From positions 1 to 39,980 of the IMG/VR virus record IMGVR_UViG_3300046660_000097: a stretch of 39,980 bases of DNA; one strand, written 5' to 3'. This DNA is from a virus. The translations under genes and the position numbers were made by a program. Below the pieces are notes generated by a model. It had not been told where the DNA came from and did no database searches. It was given only the letters and a program-made list of their open reading frames with translations. Each line of letters starts with the position of its first letter. Position 1 is the first letter of the stretch. This document shows, one piece after another, positions 5,775 through 12,615 of the stretch.

Positions 5775-6004
5775 GCATGAAAAAAGTTATCCATCTGGTG
5801 AGTCATTTCGGATGCTTCGATGACCACGATTGCAAAGTAGCTTGCGGGACTCTGGCCGAAGAATTTGAAAGCGACAGTTATGCGCGGAACGTGACCTGTA
5901 AAAATTGCCTTCGTGTTTTTGCTGCCAGTGAGAGTCGTGCGGCCAAGGCTATGGCTAGATCCATGGCAGCCCGCGAAGCTTGGGCAGATGAGTGTGCATC
6001 ATGA
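5771..6004 (+). CDS. Small Cys-containing hypothetical protein, 77 aa
   Basis: The start ATG overlaps the TraR-like stop as ATGA; a second Met lies two codons on. Cys/His residues (HFGCFDDHDC, KVAC, CKNC) could bind a metal, the last being a CxxC pair at about residues 43-46. The C-terminus is an Ala/Arg-rich helix. It belongs to the tightly overlapping nin-like block. I do not recognise a family; a small zinc-binding protein is plausible. Confidence 0.75.
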   Translation: MSMKKVIHLVSHFGCFDDHDCKVACGTLAEEFESDSYARNVTCKNCLRVFAASESRAAKAMARSMAAREAWADECAS

Positions 6005-6468
6005 CTGACAAGATCAGCGTGAACAGCTCCGCCAAGCTCACCGAAGCCATTGGCATGCTCACCGCCATGTTCCGCGAGAAGAAGTTCGTGGTGGTGTCGC
6101 TGCGCCCGGGTAAGGATCGCACGCTCGACCAAAACGCATTGTGGTTCGCCTTCTACAAGCGCATCTCCGAGATGACGCAGATCGGTGATGCCTCTGACGC
6201 GCGCAAGCACTGCAAGCTTCACTTCGGCGTGCAGATCCTGCTGAACGATGACCCGGAGTTCCAGGAGGCTTGGTACCGCGTCATGCGCCATCTGCCATAC
6301 GAAGAGAAGCTGGCCATGATGGGCGATTGCAAGCTGTTCGGTCCTGATGGCTTTCCGGTGACCAGCCTGTTCAACCGCGCGCAGGGGATCGCCTACACCG
6401 ATCGCATTTTGGCCGACTTCACCGAGAAGGGTGTCTTCTTTGGCGACTTGATCAAGGAGGCAGCATGA
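6001..6468 (+). CDS. NinB-like recombination protein
   Basis: This 155-aa product starts at ATG 6001, overlapping the preceding stop; the GTG at 5992 is rejected. The segment VVVSLRPGKDRTLDQNALWFAF strongly recalls the NinB/Orf family, where a strand ending in RSLDQN-type sequence is followed by the first helix. NinB of lambda binds single-stranded DNA and supports RecFOR-independent recombination. The neighbouring ninG gene supports the call. The C-terminal part (residues 90-155) diverges from lambda NinB and looks like the longer Pseudomonas phage variant. Confidence 0.72.
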   Translation: MTDKISVNSSAKLTEAIGMLTAMFREKKFVVVSLRPGKDRTLDQNALWFAFYKRISEMTQIGDASDARKHCKLHFGVQILLNDDPEFQEAWYRVMRHLPYEEKLAMMGDCKLFGPDGFPVTSLFNRAQGIAYTDRILADFTEKGVFFGDLIKEAA

Positions 6469-6773
6469 GCCAGTTCAAGAGCGGCGATGTCGCGCTGATC
6501 ATCAATTCGATAAACGAGGAGAACATTGGCCGGGTCGTAACGGTGGCGGGGATCGCCGTGCAAGGGCAGCGAATCGATCAAGAGGATGGTGCTTATGTCA
6601 TTTCTGATATCGACGGCATGGTCATCGTTGAAGGCGACATAGTCGTATCTGCGGAATGGCTTCCAACGCACAAGACAGTAGTCCGCACCCACGTCTTTAG
6701 ACCGAATTTCCTGATGCCCCTGCGCGGGAATTTCCAGCCCGAGCAGCAGAAGTCGCTGGAGGTGGTCGAGTGA
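6465..6773 (+). CDS. Hypothetical early protein, 102 aa
   Basis: The start overlaps the previous stop as ATGA. The N-terminal half (residues 4-60) alternates short hydrophobic strands and turns (GDVALIINS, GRVVTVAGIAVQG, YVISDIDGMVIV), as in small beta-barrel, SH3- or KOW-like folds. The C-terminus ends in a polar tail with PEQQKSLEVVE. There is no signal peptide. It is part of the nin-like operon; function unknown. Confidence 0.75.
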   Translation: MSQFKSGDVALIINSINEENIGRVVTVAGIAVQGQRIDQEDGAYVISDIDGMVIVEGDIVVSAEWLPTHKTVVRTHVFRPNFLMPLRGNFQPEQQKSLEVVE

Positions 6774-7051
6774 GCCAGAAATTTACGATGCGCTACATCG
6801 CTTGGCAGGTCGCCACAGGCATGCTCGACCGTGATATGTACCGAGAGGCTTGGAAGGGCTTCTATCGCCTTGCTTTCGCTATTACAGCATTCGTTTTGCG
6901 ATTGGCGATGCTGGTTACCTTTCCGGTTTCAGTTCCGCTTATGTGGGGTTTTCTGCGGCTGATGGGGCCGGTTAATCAGCGCCGGCAAAAAGCGCGGAAT
7001 GAGCGCGCACGGCATGCGTATCTCGAAAGTGTGCGAAGGGGTGAAGAATGA
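6770..7051 (+). CDS. Small membrane protein of the nin-like block, 93 aa
   Basis: This gene starts with GTG that overlaps the previous stop as GTGA. Residues 33-65 form one long or two short hydrophobic helices (LAFAITAFVLRLAMLVTFPVSVPLMWGFL). A strongly basic cytoplasmic tail follows (NQRRQKARNERARHAYLESVRR). The charge pattern suggests the C-terminus stays inside. No family is recognised. Small membrane proteins in this region of lambdoid phages are often accessory. Confidence 0.75.
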   Translation: MSQKFTMRYIAWQVATGMLDRDMYREAWKGFYRLAFAITAFVLRLAMLVTFPVSVPLMWGFLRLMGPVNQRRQKARNERARHAYLESVRRGEE

Positions 7052-7659
7052 GCATCCCATCGAAACCCCGCAAACCCAAGAAGTGCCAGAACCCGGCGTG
7101 CTGCGAATCATTCGTCCCTTTCCGCACAGGTCAGAACGTATGCAGTCCTCGCTGTGCACTGGCGATGCGGGAAGTGAATCAGGAGAAGGCGCGAAAGGCT
7201 CTTTCCCAGCTCGATCGCGCCGAAATCAAGGTGCGCAAAGAGGCCCTGAAAAGTCGCGGTGATCACGCCAACGAAGCCCAGGCTGCAATTAATCGTTACG
7301 TCCGACTTCGTGATGCGCACCTTGGCTGTATCAGTTGCGACAAGCCTGCTAGTTGGGGCGGTCAATGGCACTGCTCTCATTTTCGCAGCGTTGGCGCCGC
7401 CGCGCACCTCAGATTCAACCTCTGGAACATGAACAAGTCCTGCTCCCAGTGCAATACATATCTGAGCGGAAACATCATGGTTTACCGGCCTCGCTTGGTC
7501 GAGAAGATCGGAGCGGAAAAGGTTGAGTGGCTGGAGTGTAACCAGGACCTGGTTCGCCATGAAGTTCCGTATCTCAAGCGCCTTAAGTTGGTTTTCACTA
7601 AGAAGGCGAATCGACTCGAGAAAAGACTTGGGGAGCGCTTCTCATGTGTAGCGATGTGA
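7048..7659 (+). CDS. ninG: NinG (Rap-like) recombination protein
   Basis: This 203-aa product matches the NinG family, whose lambda member Rap is a structure-specific nuclease for branched DNA. The N-terminal zinc module has KCQNPAC, FVPF and CSPRC (residues about 12-37). A Lys/Arg-rich helix follows, then the core CISCDKPASWGGQWHCSHF with downstream RFNLWNMNKSCSQCN (residues about 90-135), which carries the metal-binding and catalytic residues. The start overlaps the membrane protein stop. It acts in phage recombination with the NinB-like protein. Confidence 0.93.
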   Translation: MSIPSKPRKPKKCQNPACCESFVPFRTGQNVCSPRCALAMREVNQEKARKALSQLDRAEIKVRKEALKSRGDHANEAQAAINRYVRLRDAHLGCISCDKPASWGGQWHCSHFRSVGAAAHLRFNLWNMNKSCSQCNTYLSGNIMVYRPRLVEKIGAEKVEWLECNQDLVRHEVPYLKRLKLVFTKKANRLEKRLGERFSCVAM

Positions 7660-8276
7660 TTCTTCTGCGCAAGTTCACCGAAGTCCGCTCGGGGAATCGC
7701 CGGTCAATCGGGGTTTTTGAGTGCCGCGATTGTCGCTGTGAGTTCGAAACCCGCACCGAGCGGGCAAAGGTTATGACTGGCCTGTGCATTCCGTGCGCGA
7801 ACAAACGCAGCGCTGAGAAGCGCACAACCCACGGGCTTAACAACCGGAACAGCCGGCTACATGTGACCTGGTCAAACATGAAGCGGCGATGCCTGAACCC
7901 GAGGGGTACAGAGGTTCAGAAGTACGAGGGAGTCACCCTGTGCGATGAGTGGATGAGCTTTGCGCCGTTCATGCAGTGGTCGCTCGCCAATGGCTATACC
8001 GACGAGCTGACCCTCGACCGCATTGAGTCCTCTAAGGGTTACGAGCCGAGTAACTGCCGCTACGTCGATTACAACGTACAGGCCGCAAATCGTCGCCTCA
8101 CAGATAAGAACACCAGCGGCCATGTCGGGGTGTCGTGGGATAGGGGTAAGTGGTCCGCAAAGGTGCAGTGGCAGAAAAAGCAAATACACCTCGGGCGGTT
8201 CAAGGATAAAAAAGACGCCGTGAAGGCTCGCAACGAATACCTAGCAGCCAACAACCTGCCGCACTTGAGGGCCTGA
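7644..8276 (+). CDS. HNH-type homing endonuclease with AP2 domain
   Basis: This 210-aa protein starts at ATG 7644 after GGGGAG and overlaps ninG by 16 bases. Residues 23-55 carry a CRDC/CIPC zinc ribbon. The middle (residues about 70-140) has the phage HNH-like pattern (HVTWSNMKRRCLNP, LTLDRIESSKGYEPSNCRYV). Residues 155-205 are an AP2 DNA-binding domain (TSGHVGVSWDRGKWSAKVQ, HLGRFKDKKDAV). Such genes are free-standing mobile endonucleases that spread between phages. Its place inside the nin block suggests insertion after ninG. Confidence 0.88.
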   Translation: MCSDVILLRKFTEVRSGNRRSIGVFECRDCRCEFETRTERAKVMTGLCIPCANKRSAEKRTTHGLNNRNSRLHVTWSNMKRRCLNPRGTEVQKYEGVTLCDEWMSFAPFMQWSLANGYTDELTLDRIESSKGYEPSNCRYVDYNVQAANRRLTDKNTSGHVGVSWDRGKWSAKVQWQKKQIHLGRFKDKKDAVKARNEYLAANNLPHLRA

Positions 8277-8278
8277 GC

Positions 8279-8407
8279 ATGATCACTTTCATCAGCGAGA
8301 ACCTGATCCATTTCTACCTCGGCGGTCTGCTGGTGGTCATGGGCGGATGCTTTGAAGGCTGCCGCCGGTTGATTCGCCGGGATCGGATTGCGCGGGGTGT
8401 GAAATGA
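8279..8407 (+). CDS. Tiny membrane protein, 42 aa
   Basis: This short frame starts with ATG just after the previous TGA and ends where the next gene begins (ATGA overlap at 8404), so it fits the chain of overlapping genes. Residues 5-26 form one hydrophobic helix (ISENLIHFYLGGLLVVMGG). A basic tail follows (CRRLIRRDRIARGVK), placing the C-terminus in the cytoplasm. Function unknown. The call rests on the tight spacing and the membrane-protein composition. Confidence 0.65.
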   Translation: MITFISENLIHFYLGGLLVVMGGCFEGCRRLIRRDRIARGVK

Positions 8408-8643
8408 GCATTCATTCTCTACCGCATAACGCAAAAGTAATTCACAGCAAACTGCCCAAGGCGTCGATGTTGAACATCAGTTTCCTGCCGTGGCGATACC
8501 AGGTTCACAGGAATTACATGCATACCCGTGGGGCCAACTTCGCCGCGATCTGGTTGTGGCGATTCCAGATTGTGATTCGGCGGCCGTGGATGGCTGGGCC
8601 GGCGCGACAACTGCATCCTGAATTATTCGAGGTGAAGCCATGA
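8404..8643 (+). CDS. Hypothetical phage protein, 79 aa
   Basis: ATGA overlap with the 42-aa gene before and with the next gene after. The product is rich in aromatic and basic residues (LPWRYQVHRNYM, AAIWLWRFQIVIRRPWM) and lacks a clear signal peptide. The Trp/Arg-rich segment at residues 45-65 may sit on a membrane surface. No family assignment. Confidence 0.75.
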   Translation: MSIHSLPHNAKVIHSKLPKASMLNISFLPWRYQVHRNYMHTRGANFAAIWLWRFQIVIRRPWMAGPARQLHPELFEVKP

Positions 8644-8849
8644 ACTGGACACCAGTAGGCGAAAGCAAGCGCTGCATCTCTTCGGAAGAGGGCTATCTGA
8701 TCAGCAAGTATTCGATGCAGGAAGGATTTGCGTATGTCGCGCGCACTCCGGCGCCGGCCTCGAAGATCCTCAGCTCCGGCACCGATCTGGCCAAAGCCAA
8801 GGCCGCATGCGTCACACATCTTGAATCGACACGGGGAGTAGCAGCATGA
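8640..8849 (+). CDS. Hypothetical phage protein, 69 aa
   Basis: ATGA overlaps on both sides keep it in the early operon. The sequence contains a compact alpha/beta pattern: CISSEEGYLISKYSMQ, then YVARTPAPASKILSSG, then a helix (DLAKAKAACVTHLES). A short domain of this type, one beta sheet with a C-terminal helix, is common among phage accessory proteins. No known catalytic residues are visible. Function unknown. Confidence 0.75.
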   Translation: MNWTPVGESKRCISSEEGYLISKYSMQEGFAYVARTPAPASKILSSGTDLAKAKAACVTHLESTRGVAA

Positions 8850-9121
8850 AGGCTCACGAATTTCTCGGTAAGGCCCAGGCTCTCATGCTGGAACGCGGCA
8901 AGCAGTATGACAAGCCAGAAGGCGAGCGAAGCATGGCAACCACTGTTACTGCGTTCAACGCCATCACCGGCCAGTCCCTGACCGAGGCTGAAGGGTGGCT
9001 GCTGCTTCAGATCCTGAAAGACGTGCGTCAGTGGCAGAATCCGGCCTACCACGCCGATTCCGCCGAGGATGGTGTGGCTTACTCTGCGCTGAAGGCTGAA
9101 GCACTGGCGAGGGCCCAATAA
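8846..9121 (+). CDS. DUF6378-type conserved phage protein, 91 aa
   Basis: The start overlaps the preceding gene as ATGA. The pattern LMLERGKQYDKPEGERSM, AFNAITGQSLTEAEGWLLLQ, LKDVRQWQNPAYHADSAEDGVAY is the signature of a conserved phage family (DUF6378 from memory) of about 90 residues. Its helices and conserved Glu/Asp pairs (EAEGW, DSAEDGVAY) recall MazG-like nucleotide pyrophosphatases, but that link is only suggestive. Confidence 0.85.
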   Translation: MKAHEFLGKAQALMLERGKQYDKPEGERSMATTVTAFNAITGQSLTEAEGWLLLQILKDVRQWQNPAYHADSAEDGVAYSALKAEALARAQ

Positions 9122-10314
9122 TGGCCGAGCGCAAAGTAACCGACGAGCAGCTTGTCGAGGCCTTCAAGACCATGAGCCTATCTCAAGCTGCCAAGCACTT
9201 CGGCATGGAGCAGCGCAGCGTTGAACGGCGCAAAGCACGCATGGTCCGCAAGGGCTGGAGCCCAGAGCACGACATGGTTCACATCGTGCCGGACGGGTTC
9301 AAGCTCAAGGGCACGTCGAGCCTGTACAAGGATGGGGTTAAGGCGCCGGTACTTCAATGGGTTAAAACCAGCGCTGATGCCGAGCGTCAGCGCGAGATGA
9401 ATGAAGCTTTCGCCAATGCGTTCATGGAAGACGTCAACCCGCTGCCTGAAATTACAGGGCCTATTGAGGCTCTGGATACCGACATCATCCCGTGGTTTCA
9501 AATTGGGGATGCCCACGTCGGGATGCTGGCACATAGCCATGAGGTAGGCCACAACTTTGACCTGAAGATTGCCGAGCGCGAACTGATCGTCGCCATGCAC
9601 AAGCTGATCGACCGGGCGCCGAGCTGCGAACGTTGCGTGATCCAGGACCTGGGCGACATGTCGCACTATCAGGATTTCACCGCCAAGAGTGAATCCGGCC
9701 ACGACTTCGACTTCGACAGCCGCTATCCGAAGATGATCGAGGTCTGCGCGCGCATCATGCGGTCGATCGTCGACAAGGCTCTGGCCAAGTTTCAGTTCGT
9801 CGACGTGATCGTCAATCAGGGCAACCACTCCCGCTCGAACGACGTATGGATGCGCATCTTCCTGAACCACGTCTATCAGGAGAATCCGCGCCTTCACGTC
9901 CTCGACAACTCCAGCGTGTTCATCCCGTACCGCATGGGAAACACGTTCGTGATGTGTCACCACAGCGACAAGTGCAAGCCGGATCGCCTGATTGACGTGA
10001 TGGCCACCGATTTCTCCGTGGACTGGGGCGAATCCACCTACCGCTACATCGACATCGGCCACATCCACCACCGCATGCAGTCGAAGGAATCCGCCGGCGT
10101 GACGGTCGAGTCGTGGAACCAGCTCGCTCCGGGCGACAAGTACGCCCATGACGGCGGCTGGCGGTCCCGTGCGTGCCTCACGGCCGTGCTGCGTTCCAAG
10201 ACATACGGCGAGAAGGGCCGCATCACCATCAGTGCTGAGGAGGTCAAGGACATCATCGCCAAGGCTGTGCCAGGTGCTGAAGCTTCGAAACGTCGCGCTG
10301 TTTACTCGGTTTAA
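9121..10314 (+). CDS. Phage metallophosphoesterase with N-terminal helix-turn-helix
   Basis: This 397-aa protein overlaps the previous stop by one base. Residues 8-45 are a homeodomain-like HTH (SLSQAAKHFGMEQRSVERRKA). The rest is a calcineurin-like metallophosphoesterase with the metal ligands in order: GDAHVG (Asp130, His132), DLGDM (Asp176, Asp179), NQGNH (Asn235, His236), MCHHSD (His280, His281) and GHIHH (His314, His316). The combination suggests a DNA-binding phosphodiesterase or nuclease. Similar proteins lie near the end of the early operon in many Pseudomonas siphophages. Substrate unknown. Confidence 0.9.
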   Translation: MAERKVTDEQLVEAFKTMSLSQAAKHFGMEQRSVERRKARMVRKGWSPEHDMVHIVPDGFKLKGTSSLYKDGVKAPVLQWVKTSADAERQREMNEAFANAFMEDVNPLPEITGPIEALDTDIIPWFQIGDAHVGMLAHSHEVGHNFDLKIAERELIVAMHKLIDRAPSCERCVIQDLGDMSHYQDFTAKSESGHDFDFDSRYPKMIEVCARIMRSIVDKALAKFQFVDVIVNQGNHSRSNDVWMRIFLNHVYQENPRLHVLDNSSVFIPYRMGNTFVMCHHSDKCKPDRLIDVMATDFSVDWGESTYRYIDIGHIHHRMQSKESAGVTVESWNQLAPGDKYAHDGGWRSRACLTAVLRSKTYGEKGRITISAEEVKDIIAKAVPGAEASKRRAVYSV

Positions 10315-10327
10315 GGGGGAGTTGAAC

Positions 10328-10993
10328 ATGACCTACAGAAACGTTGTGTCCGCAGTCGTGCGCGCTCTGGCCGCCGAAACCATCAACTCGGCAGGTGGGT
10401 GCAATCTGGAACCACGCGTCCAGTGCGCCAAGCAGAAGGGGGAGATCGTCGGGAAGGAGGCGGCCCTATTACAGGACTGCATCGTGCACAAGCTGCTGCA
10501 TAAGATCCTGAACCAGCGCCATTGGTTTGCCCTTACCGCAAAGTTCAGCACGCACAATGGCCGCAAGATCGAGGCGACCGGGCGTTTGGTGGCGATCGTG
10601 ACCAGTCCGGCTCCGGCGCTGTTCACCCGCAAGGCTGTGACCGCTTGGGCGATCCCGCAAATCAAGGGCGTGCGCCGGGAGCCTGTAAAGGTCAAGGCGC
10701 CACAGTTCGACGAAGACGTACCAGCGTGGCGGGTAGAGGCAGCAAAAGCAGCAGTCGAGCGCGCAAACGCATCAGCGGCCAAGCGCGGGGCCAATCAGTT
10801 GGATGGCGCAATCATCCTTGCCGACTCGAACTACGACATGAACACCTGGGACAACCAGGGGATGAGCGAGCGCACCTATCAGCTCTGGAACAAGGCTATC
10901 AAGAAGACTCTGGAAAGCCTTGTGGATGATGCGCTGGTGGAAGCGCAGATCATTTTGGAGCAGGCTGGTGTATTAGGTGAGGAAGCAGCATGA
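10328..10993 (+). CDS. Hypothetical last early gene, 221 aa (Q position)
   Basis: The start at ATG 10328 follows GGGGGAGTTG; a longer in-frame extension upstream is discounted because it runs antiparallel to phosphoesterase codons. The N-terminal half is helical with NLEPRVQCAKQKGEIVGKEA. The C-terminal half holds an Ala/Lys-rich helix and ends in a conserved-looking helix (SERTYQLWNKAIKKTLESL). It is the last rightward gene before the triple-terminator region, where lambda places the antiterminator Q. That role is inferred from position only; no zinc finger or RNA-binding motif is clear. Confidence 0.78.
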   Translation: MTYRNVVSAVVRALAAETINSAGGCNLEPRVQCAKQKGEIVGKEAALLQDCIVHKLLHKILNQRHWFALTAKFSTHNGRKIEATGRLVAIVTSPAPALFTRKAVTAWAIPQIKGVRREPVKVKAPQFDEDVPAWRVEAAKAAVERANASAAKRGANQLDGAIILADSNYDMNTWDNQGMSERTYQLWNKAIKKTLESLVDDALVEAQIILEQAGVLGEEAA

Positions 10994-11071
10994 AAGTGCT
11001 TGCTTTCTTTACGCGGTTTCGCGATTATGAGTCATCTTAGGGATTTAACGTCTTAAGGTAGCACGAAGAAA

Positions 11072-11097
11072 AGCCCGGCCGCCGTGTCGGGATTTTT
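11072..11097 (+). terminator. Weak terminator-like hairpin
   Basis: CCCG (11074-11077) pairs with CGGG (11088-11091) around a GC-rich loop and is followed after one A by five T. The stem is short and has a mismatch, so it is a weak candidate. It lies between the last early gene and the tRNA-like sequence. Confidence 0.4.
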
Positions 11098-11102
11098 GCT
11101 AT

Positions 11103-11172
11103 GCGGGTGGCGTAGGTCGCTAGACAGCCTTCCAAGCTGACGATGAGAGTTCGATTCTCTCTATCCGCTCCA
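11103..11172 (+). tRNA. tRNA-Gly(TCC)-like sequence with reduced D arm
   Basis: The ends pair as a 7-bp acceptor stem (GCGGGTG with TATCCGC, two G-U pairs), followed by TCCA. The anticodon arm has loop CTTCCAA (anticodon TCC) with a CAGC/GCTG stem. The T arm is perfect (GAGAG, TTCGATT, CTCTC). The D region is short and pairs poorly (TAG/CTA at best), and the whole is only 70 bases. It is either a degenerate or specialised phage tRNA, or a tRNA mimic in the late leader. It lies between the early genes and the triple terminators. Confidence 0.55.
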
Positions 11173-11218
11173 GACACAACCAGCGCCAAGTGACCGCACA
11201 TGCGGCCGTCTTTATCGA

Positions 11219-11280
11219 CATGGACCCTGAATAGATCCGCCAAACTGGGTGCACCCATGAGCAGGGGATTAGGGTCCATG
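11219..11280. repeat. Nested inverted repeats in the late leader
   Basis: CATGGACCCT (11219-11228) and AGGGTCCATG (11271-11280) are perfect 10-bp inverted copies. Between them GGGTGCACCC (11247-11256) forms a second self-complementary element. A further perfect palindrome, GGGCCTAGGCCC, lies at 11322-11333. There is no protein gene here: the whole stretch 11041-11614 appears to be a structured, non-coding control region. Confidence 0.6.
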
Positions 11281-11420
11281 ATCGATGCAGATGAATGCGC
11301 AGGCTGATGCGCACAGAGCATGGGCCTAGGCCCTGTGGAAATCGGAACCACACTGGCTGGTCGTGCAACTCGACCAACTCCGAAAGCCGGAGATCAGCAC
11401 CGGACATCTGCTCCAATTCA

Positions 11421-11448
11421 AAGCCTCGCCACTGTGCGAGGCTTTTTT
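11421..11448 (+). terminator. Strong rho-independent terminator 1 of the late leader
   Basis: AGCCTCGC (11422-11429) pairs with GCGAGGCT (11436-11443) around a 6-base loop, followed by six T. It is the first of three strong terminators within 165 bases, all ahead of the holin-like and structural genes. Confidence 0.9.
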
Positions 11449-11495
11449 GTTTCTCAAGTCCGGACAGCCTCTCAACGATGCACAAATCGCCCGGC

Positions 11496-11527
11496 AAGGC
11501 CCAGCTCTCACCGTCTGGGCCTTTTTA
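11496..11527 (+). terminator. Strong rho-independent terminator 2 of the late leader
   Basis: AAGGCCCAG (11496-11504) pairs with CTGGGCCTT (11515-11523) around a 10-base loop and runs into a T-tract. It should block late transcription unless RNA polymerase is modified. Confidence 0.9.
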
Positions 11528-11558
11528 TTTCCCTCATCCGCTGCTCCCCAGCAGTTTT

Positions 11559-11584
11559 GGCGCCCCACACTGGCGCCTTTTTTA
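11559..11584 (+). terminator. Strong rho-independent terminator 3 of the late leader
   Basis: GGCGCC (11559-11564) and GGCGCC (11572-11577) form a 6-bp GC stem with a 7-base loop, followed by seven T. It ends 31 bases before the first late gene. A small CTGC/GCAG hairpin (11541-11554) precedes it. Confidence 0.88.
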
Positions 11585-11614
11585 TTCAATACATGCAACT
11601 GAGAGGTCAAGCGC

Positions 11615-11956
11615 ATGGGAGATTTCCTTCAGCGCCTGATCAGCGGAGCCGACTGGCTACTGACCGGGCTCGTCTCGGCGATGCTTGCCAGCATCCTGCA
11701 CAAGGATGACATCCCGGACAGGCTTTCTTGGGGCGTGTTCGTTGTCACCGGCGGAATGTGCTCTTTGTACTTCACCGGCCCGATCGCGCAATTCTTCAAG
11801 ATGACTGACCCCGCATGGATTGCCTGCATAGGCTTCCTCCTCGGCGCGTTTGGCGGGTCGTTGATATCCGCAGTCACTCGCGCCCTAAAAGCCGCCGACG
11901 TCTGGGGCCTGATCGTTGACCTGATCAAGGCCAGATTCGGGGGAGGCAGCAAATGA
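11615..11956 (+). CDS. Holin-like membrane protein, 113 aa
   Basis: This is the first late gene, starting at ATG 11615 with AGGT upstream. Residues 12-28, 40-60 and 66-90 form three hydrophobic helices (LLTGLVSAMLASIL, WGVFVVTGGMCSLYF, AWIACIGFLLGAFGGSLISAV), and the C-terminal tail carries Lys/Arg. Three segments with a charged tail fit class I phage holins, possibly of the LydA type. Holins form the inner membrane holes that release the endolysin (here encoded far downstream at 37821). The family name is a guess from topology. Confidence 0.75.
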   Translation: MGDFLQRLISGADWLLTGLVSAMLASILHKDDIPDRLSWGVFVVTGGMCSLYFTGPIAQFFKMTDPAWIACIGFLLGAFGGSLISAVTRALKAADVWGLIVDLIKARFGGGSK

Positions 11957-12282
11957 CTCTTCAGCTATTGAGTACGATTTCGATCGGAACCATTGCCATC
12001 TGGGCAGCTTGGTGCGTGCTGAGCAATCGAGTGCGGGACGGAATCGTCGGCAAGATCATTTATGCGGCGATTGCCCTGTCAGGTTTCGCCATAGCAACCA
12101 GAGGCGAAACGGTGTTTATCACCCCCAGCGCCGCCGGCGTCACCTTCCACGGAGCGCTCGCATTGGCTGGACTGAGACACTGGTTCGTTGCCAATCACTG
12201 GCCCCGCGTAAAAGCCTTGCTGTGCCGATACCTGCACTGTGAGCAATGCCTGAACAACACCAATGAGGCGGACAAGACATGA
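11953..12282 (+). CDS. Second holin-like/membrane protein, 109 aa
   Basis: The start overlaps the previous stop as ATGA. Hydrophobic helices lie at residues 3-23 (LQLLSTISIGTIAIWAAWCVL), 34-48 (KIIYAAIALSGFAIA) and weakly around 62-76. A Cys-containing polar C-terminus follows (CRYLHCEQCLNNTNEADKT). Conserved in context with the other two small membrane proteins, it may be an antiholin or accessory holin. Function inferred only from topology and neighbours. Confidence 0.72.
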   Translation: MTLQLLSTISIGTIAIWAAWCVLSNRVRDGIVGKIIYAAIALSGFAIATRGETVFITPSAAGVTFHGALALAGLRHWFVANHWPRVKALLCRYLHCEQCLNNTNEADKT

Positions 12283-12500
12283 ACCTGATTCCCCAATGGC
12301 AACAGCTCTGGAAGATGTACAGCGTTCAACTGTCCGCGCTTCTGGTGGCACTGAACCTGGCTGCGACCTGCTGGCCCGCCTTCCAAGGCGTGTTGCCTGA
12401 TGGCGTGTTCACTGCGGTGAACTCCTTCCTCGGTCTGGCTGTGATCGTCTCGCGCATCATCAAGCAGCCTGAGTTGTCCGCCGACAAGCCTACCGTTTAA
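12279..12500 (+). CDS. Small holin-like protein (DUF7940-like), 73 aa
   Basis: ATGA overlap with the gene before. The sequence has a first helix MYSVQLSALLVALNLAATCW (residues 13-32) and a second around VFTAVNSFLGLAVIVSRII (42-61), with a short charged tail. This two-helix pattern with the N-terminal IPQWQQLWKMYSVQ is common in phage holins of Pseudomonas and other proteobacteria. It is the third membrane protein in a row and may be the true holin. Confidence 0.78.
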   Translation: MNLIPQWQQLWKMYSVQLSALLVALNLAATCWPAFQGVLPDGVFTAVNSFLGLAVIVSRIIKQPELSADKPTV

Positions 12501-12615
12501 ACCAAAGGGCGCGAACGGCTCATGCCGACGCCACTCTCTACACGCAATAGACTGCGCATATCCGCCTGAAACGGCTGGAATACTGGCAGTAGATTGCAGA
12601 TCTCCATGGTGACCT

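Noticed and set aside
10990-11040. 16-codon frame overlapping the end of the last early gene as ATGA
   Set aside because: Too short to support without conservation. The overlap could be chance.
11355-11414. Second tRNA-like sequence ending CTGCTCCA
   Set aside because: It has no canonical T loop (GTTCGAATC type) and no consistent acceptor pairing.
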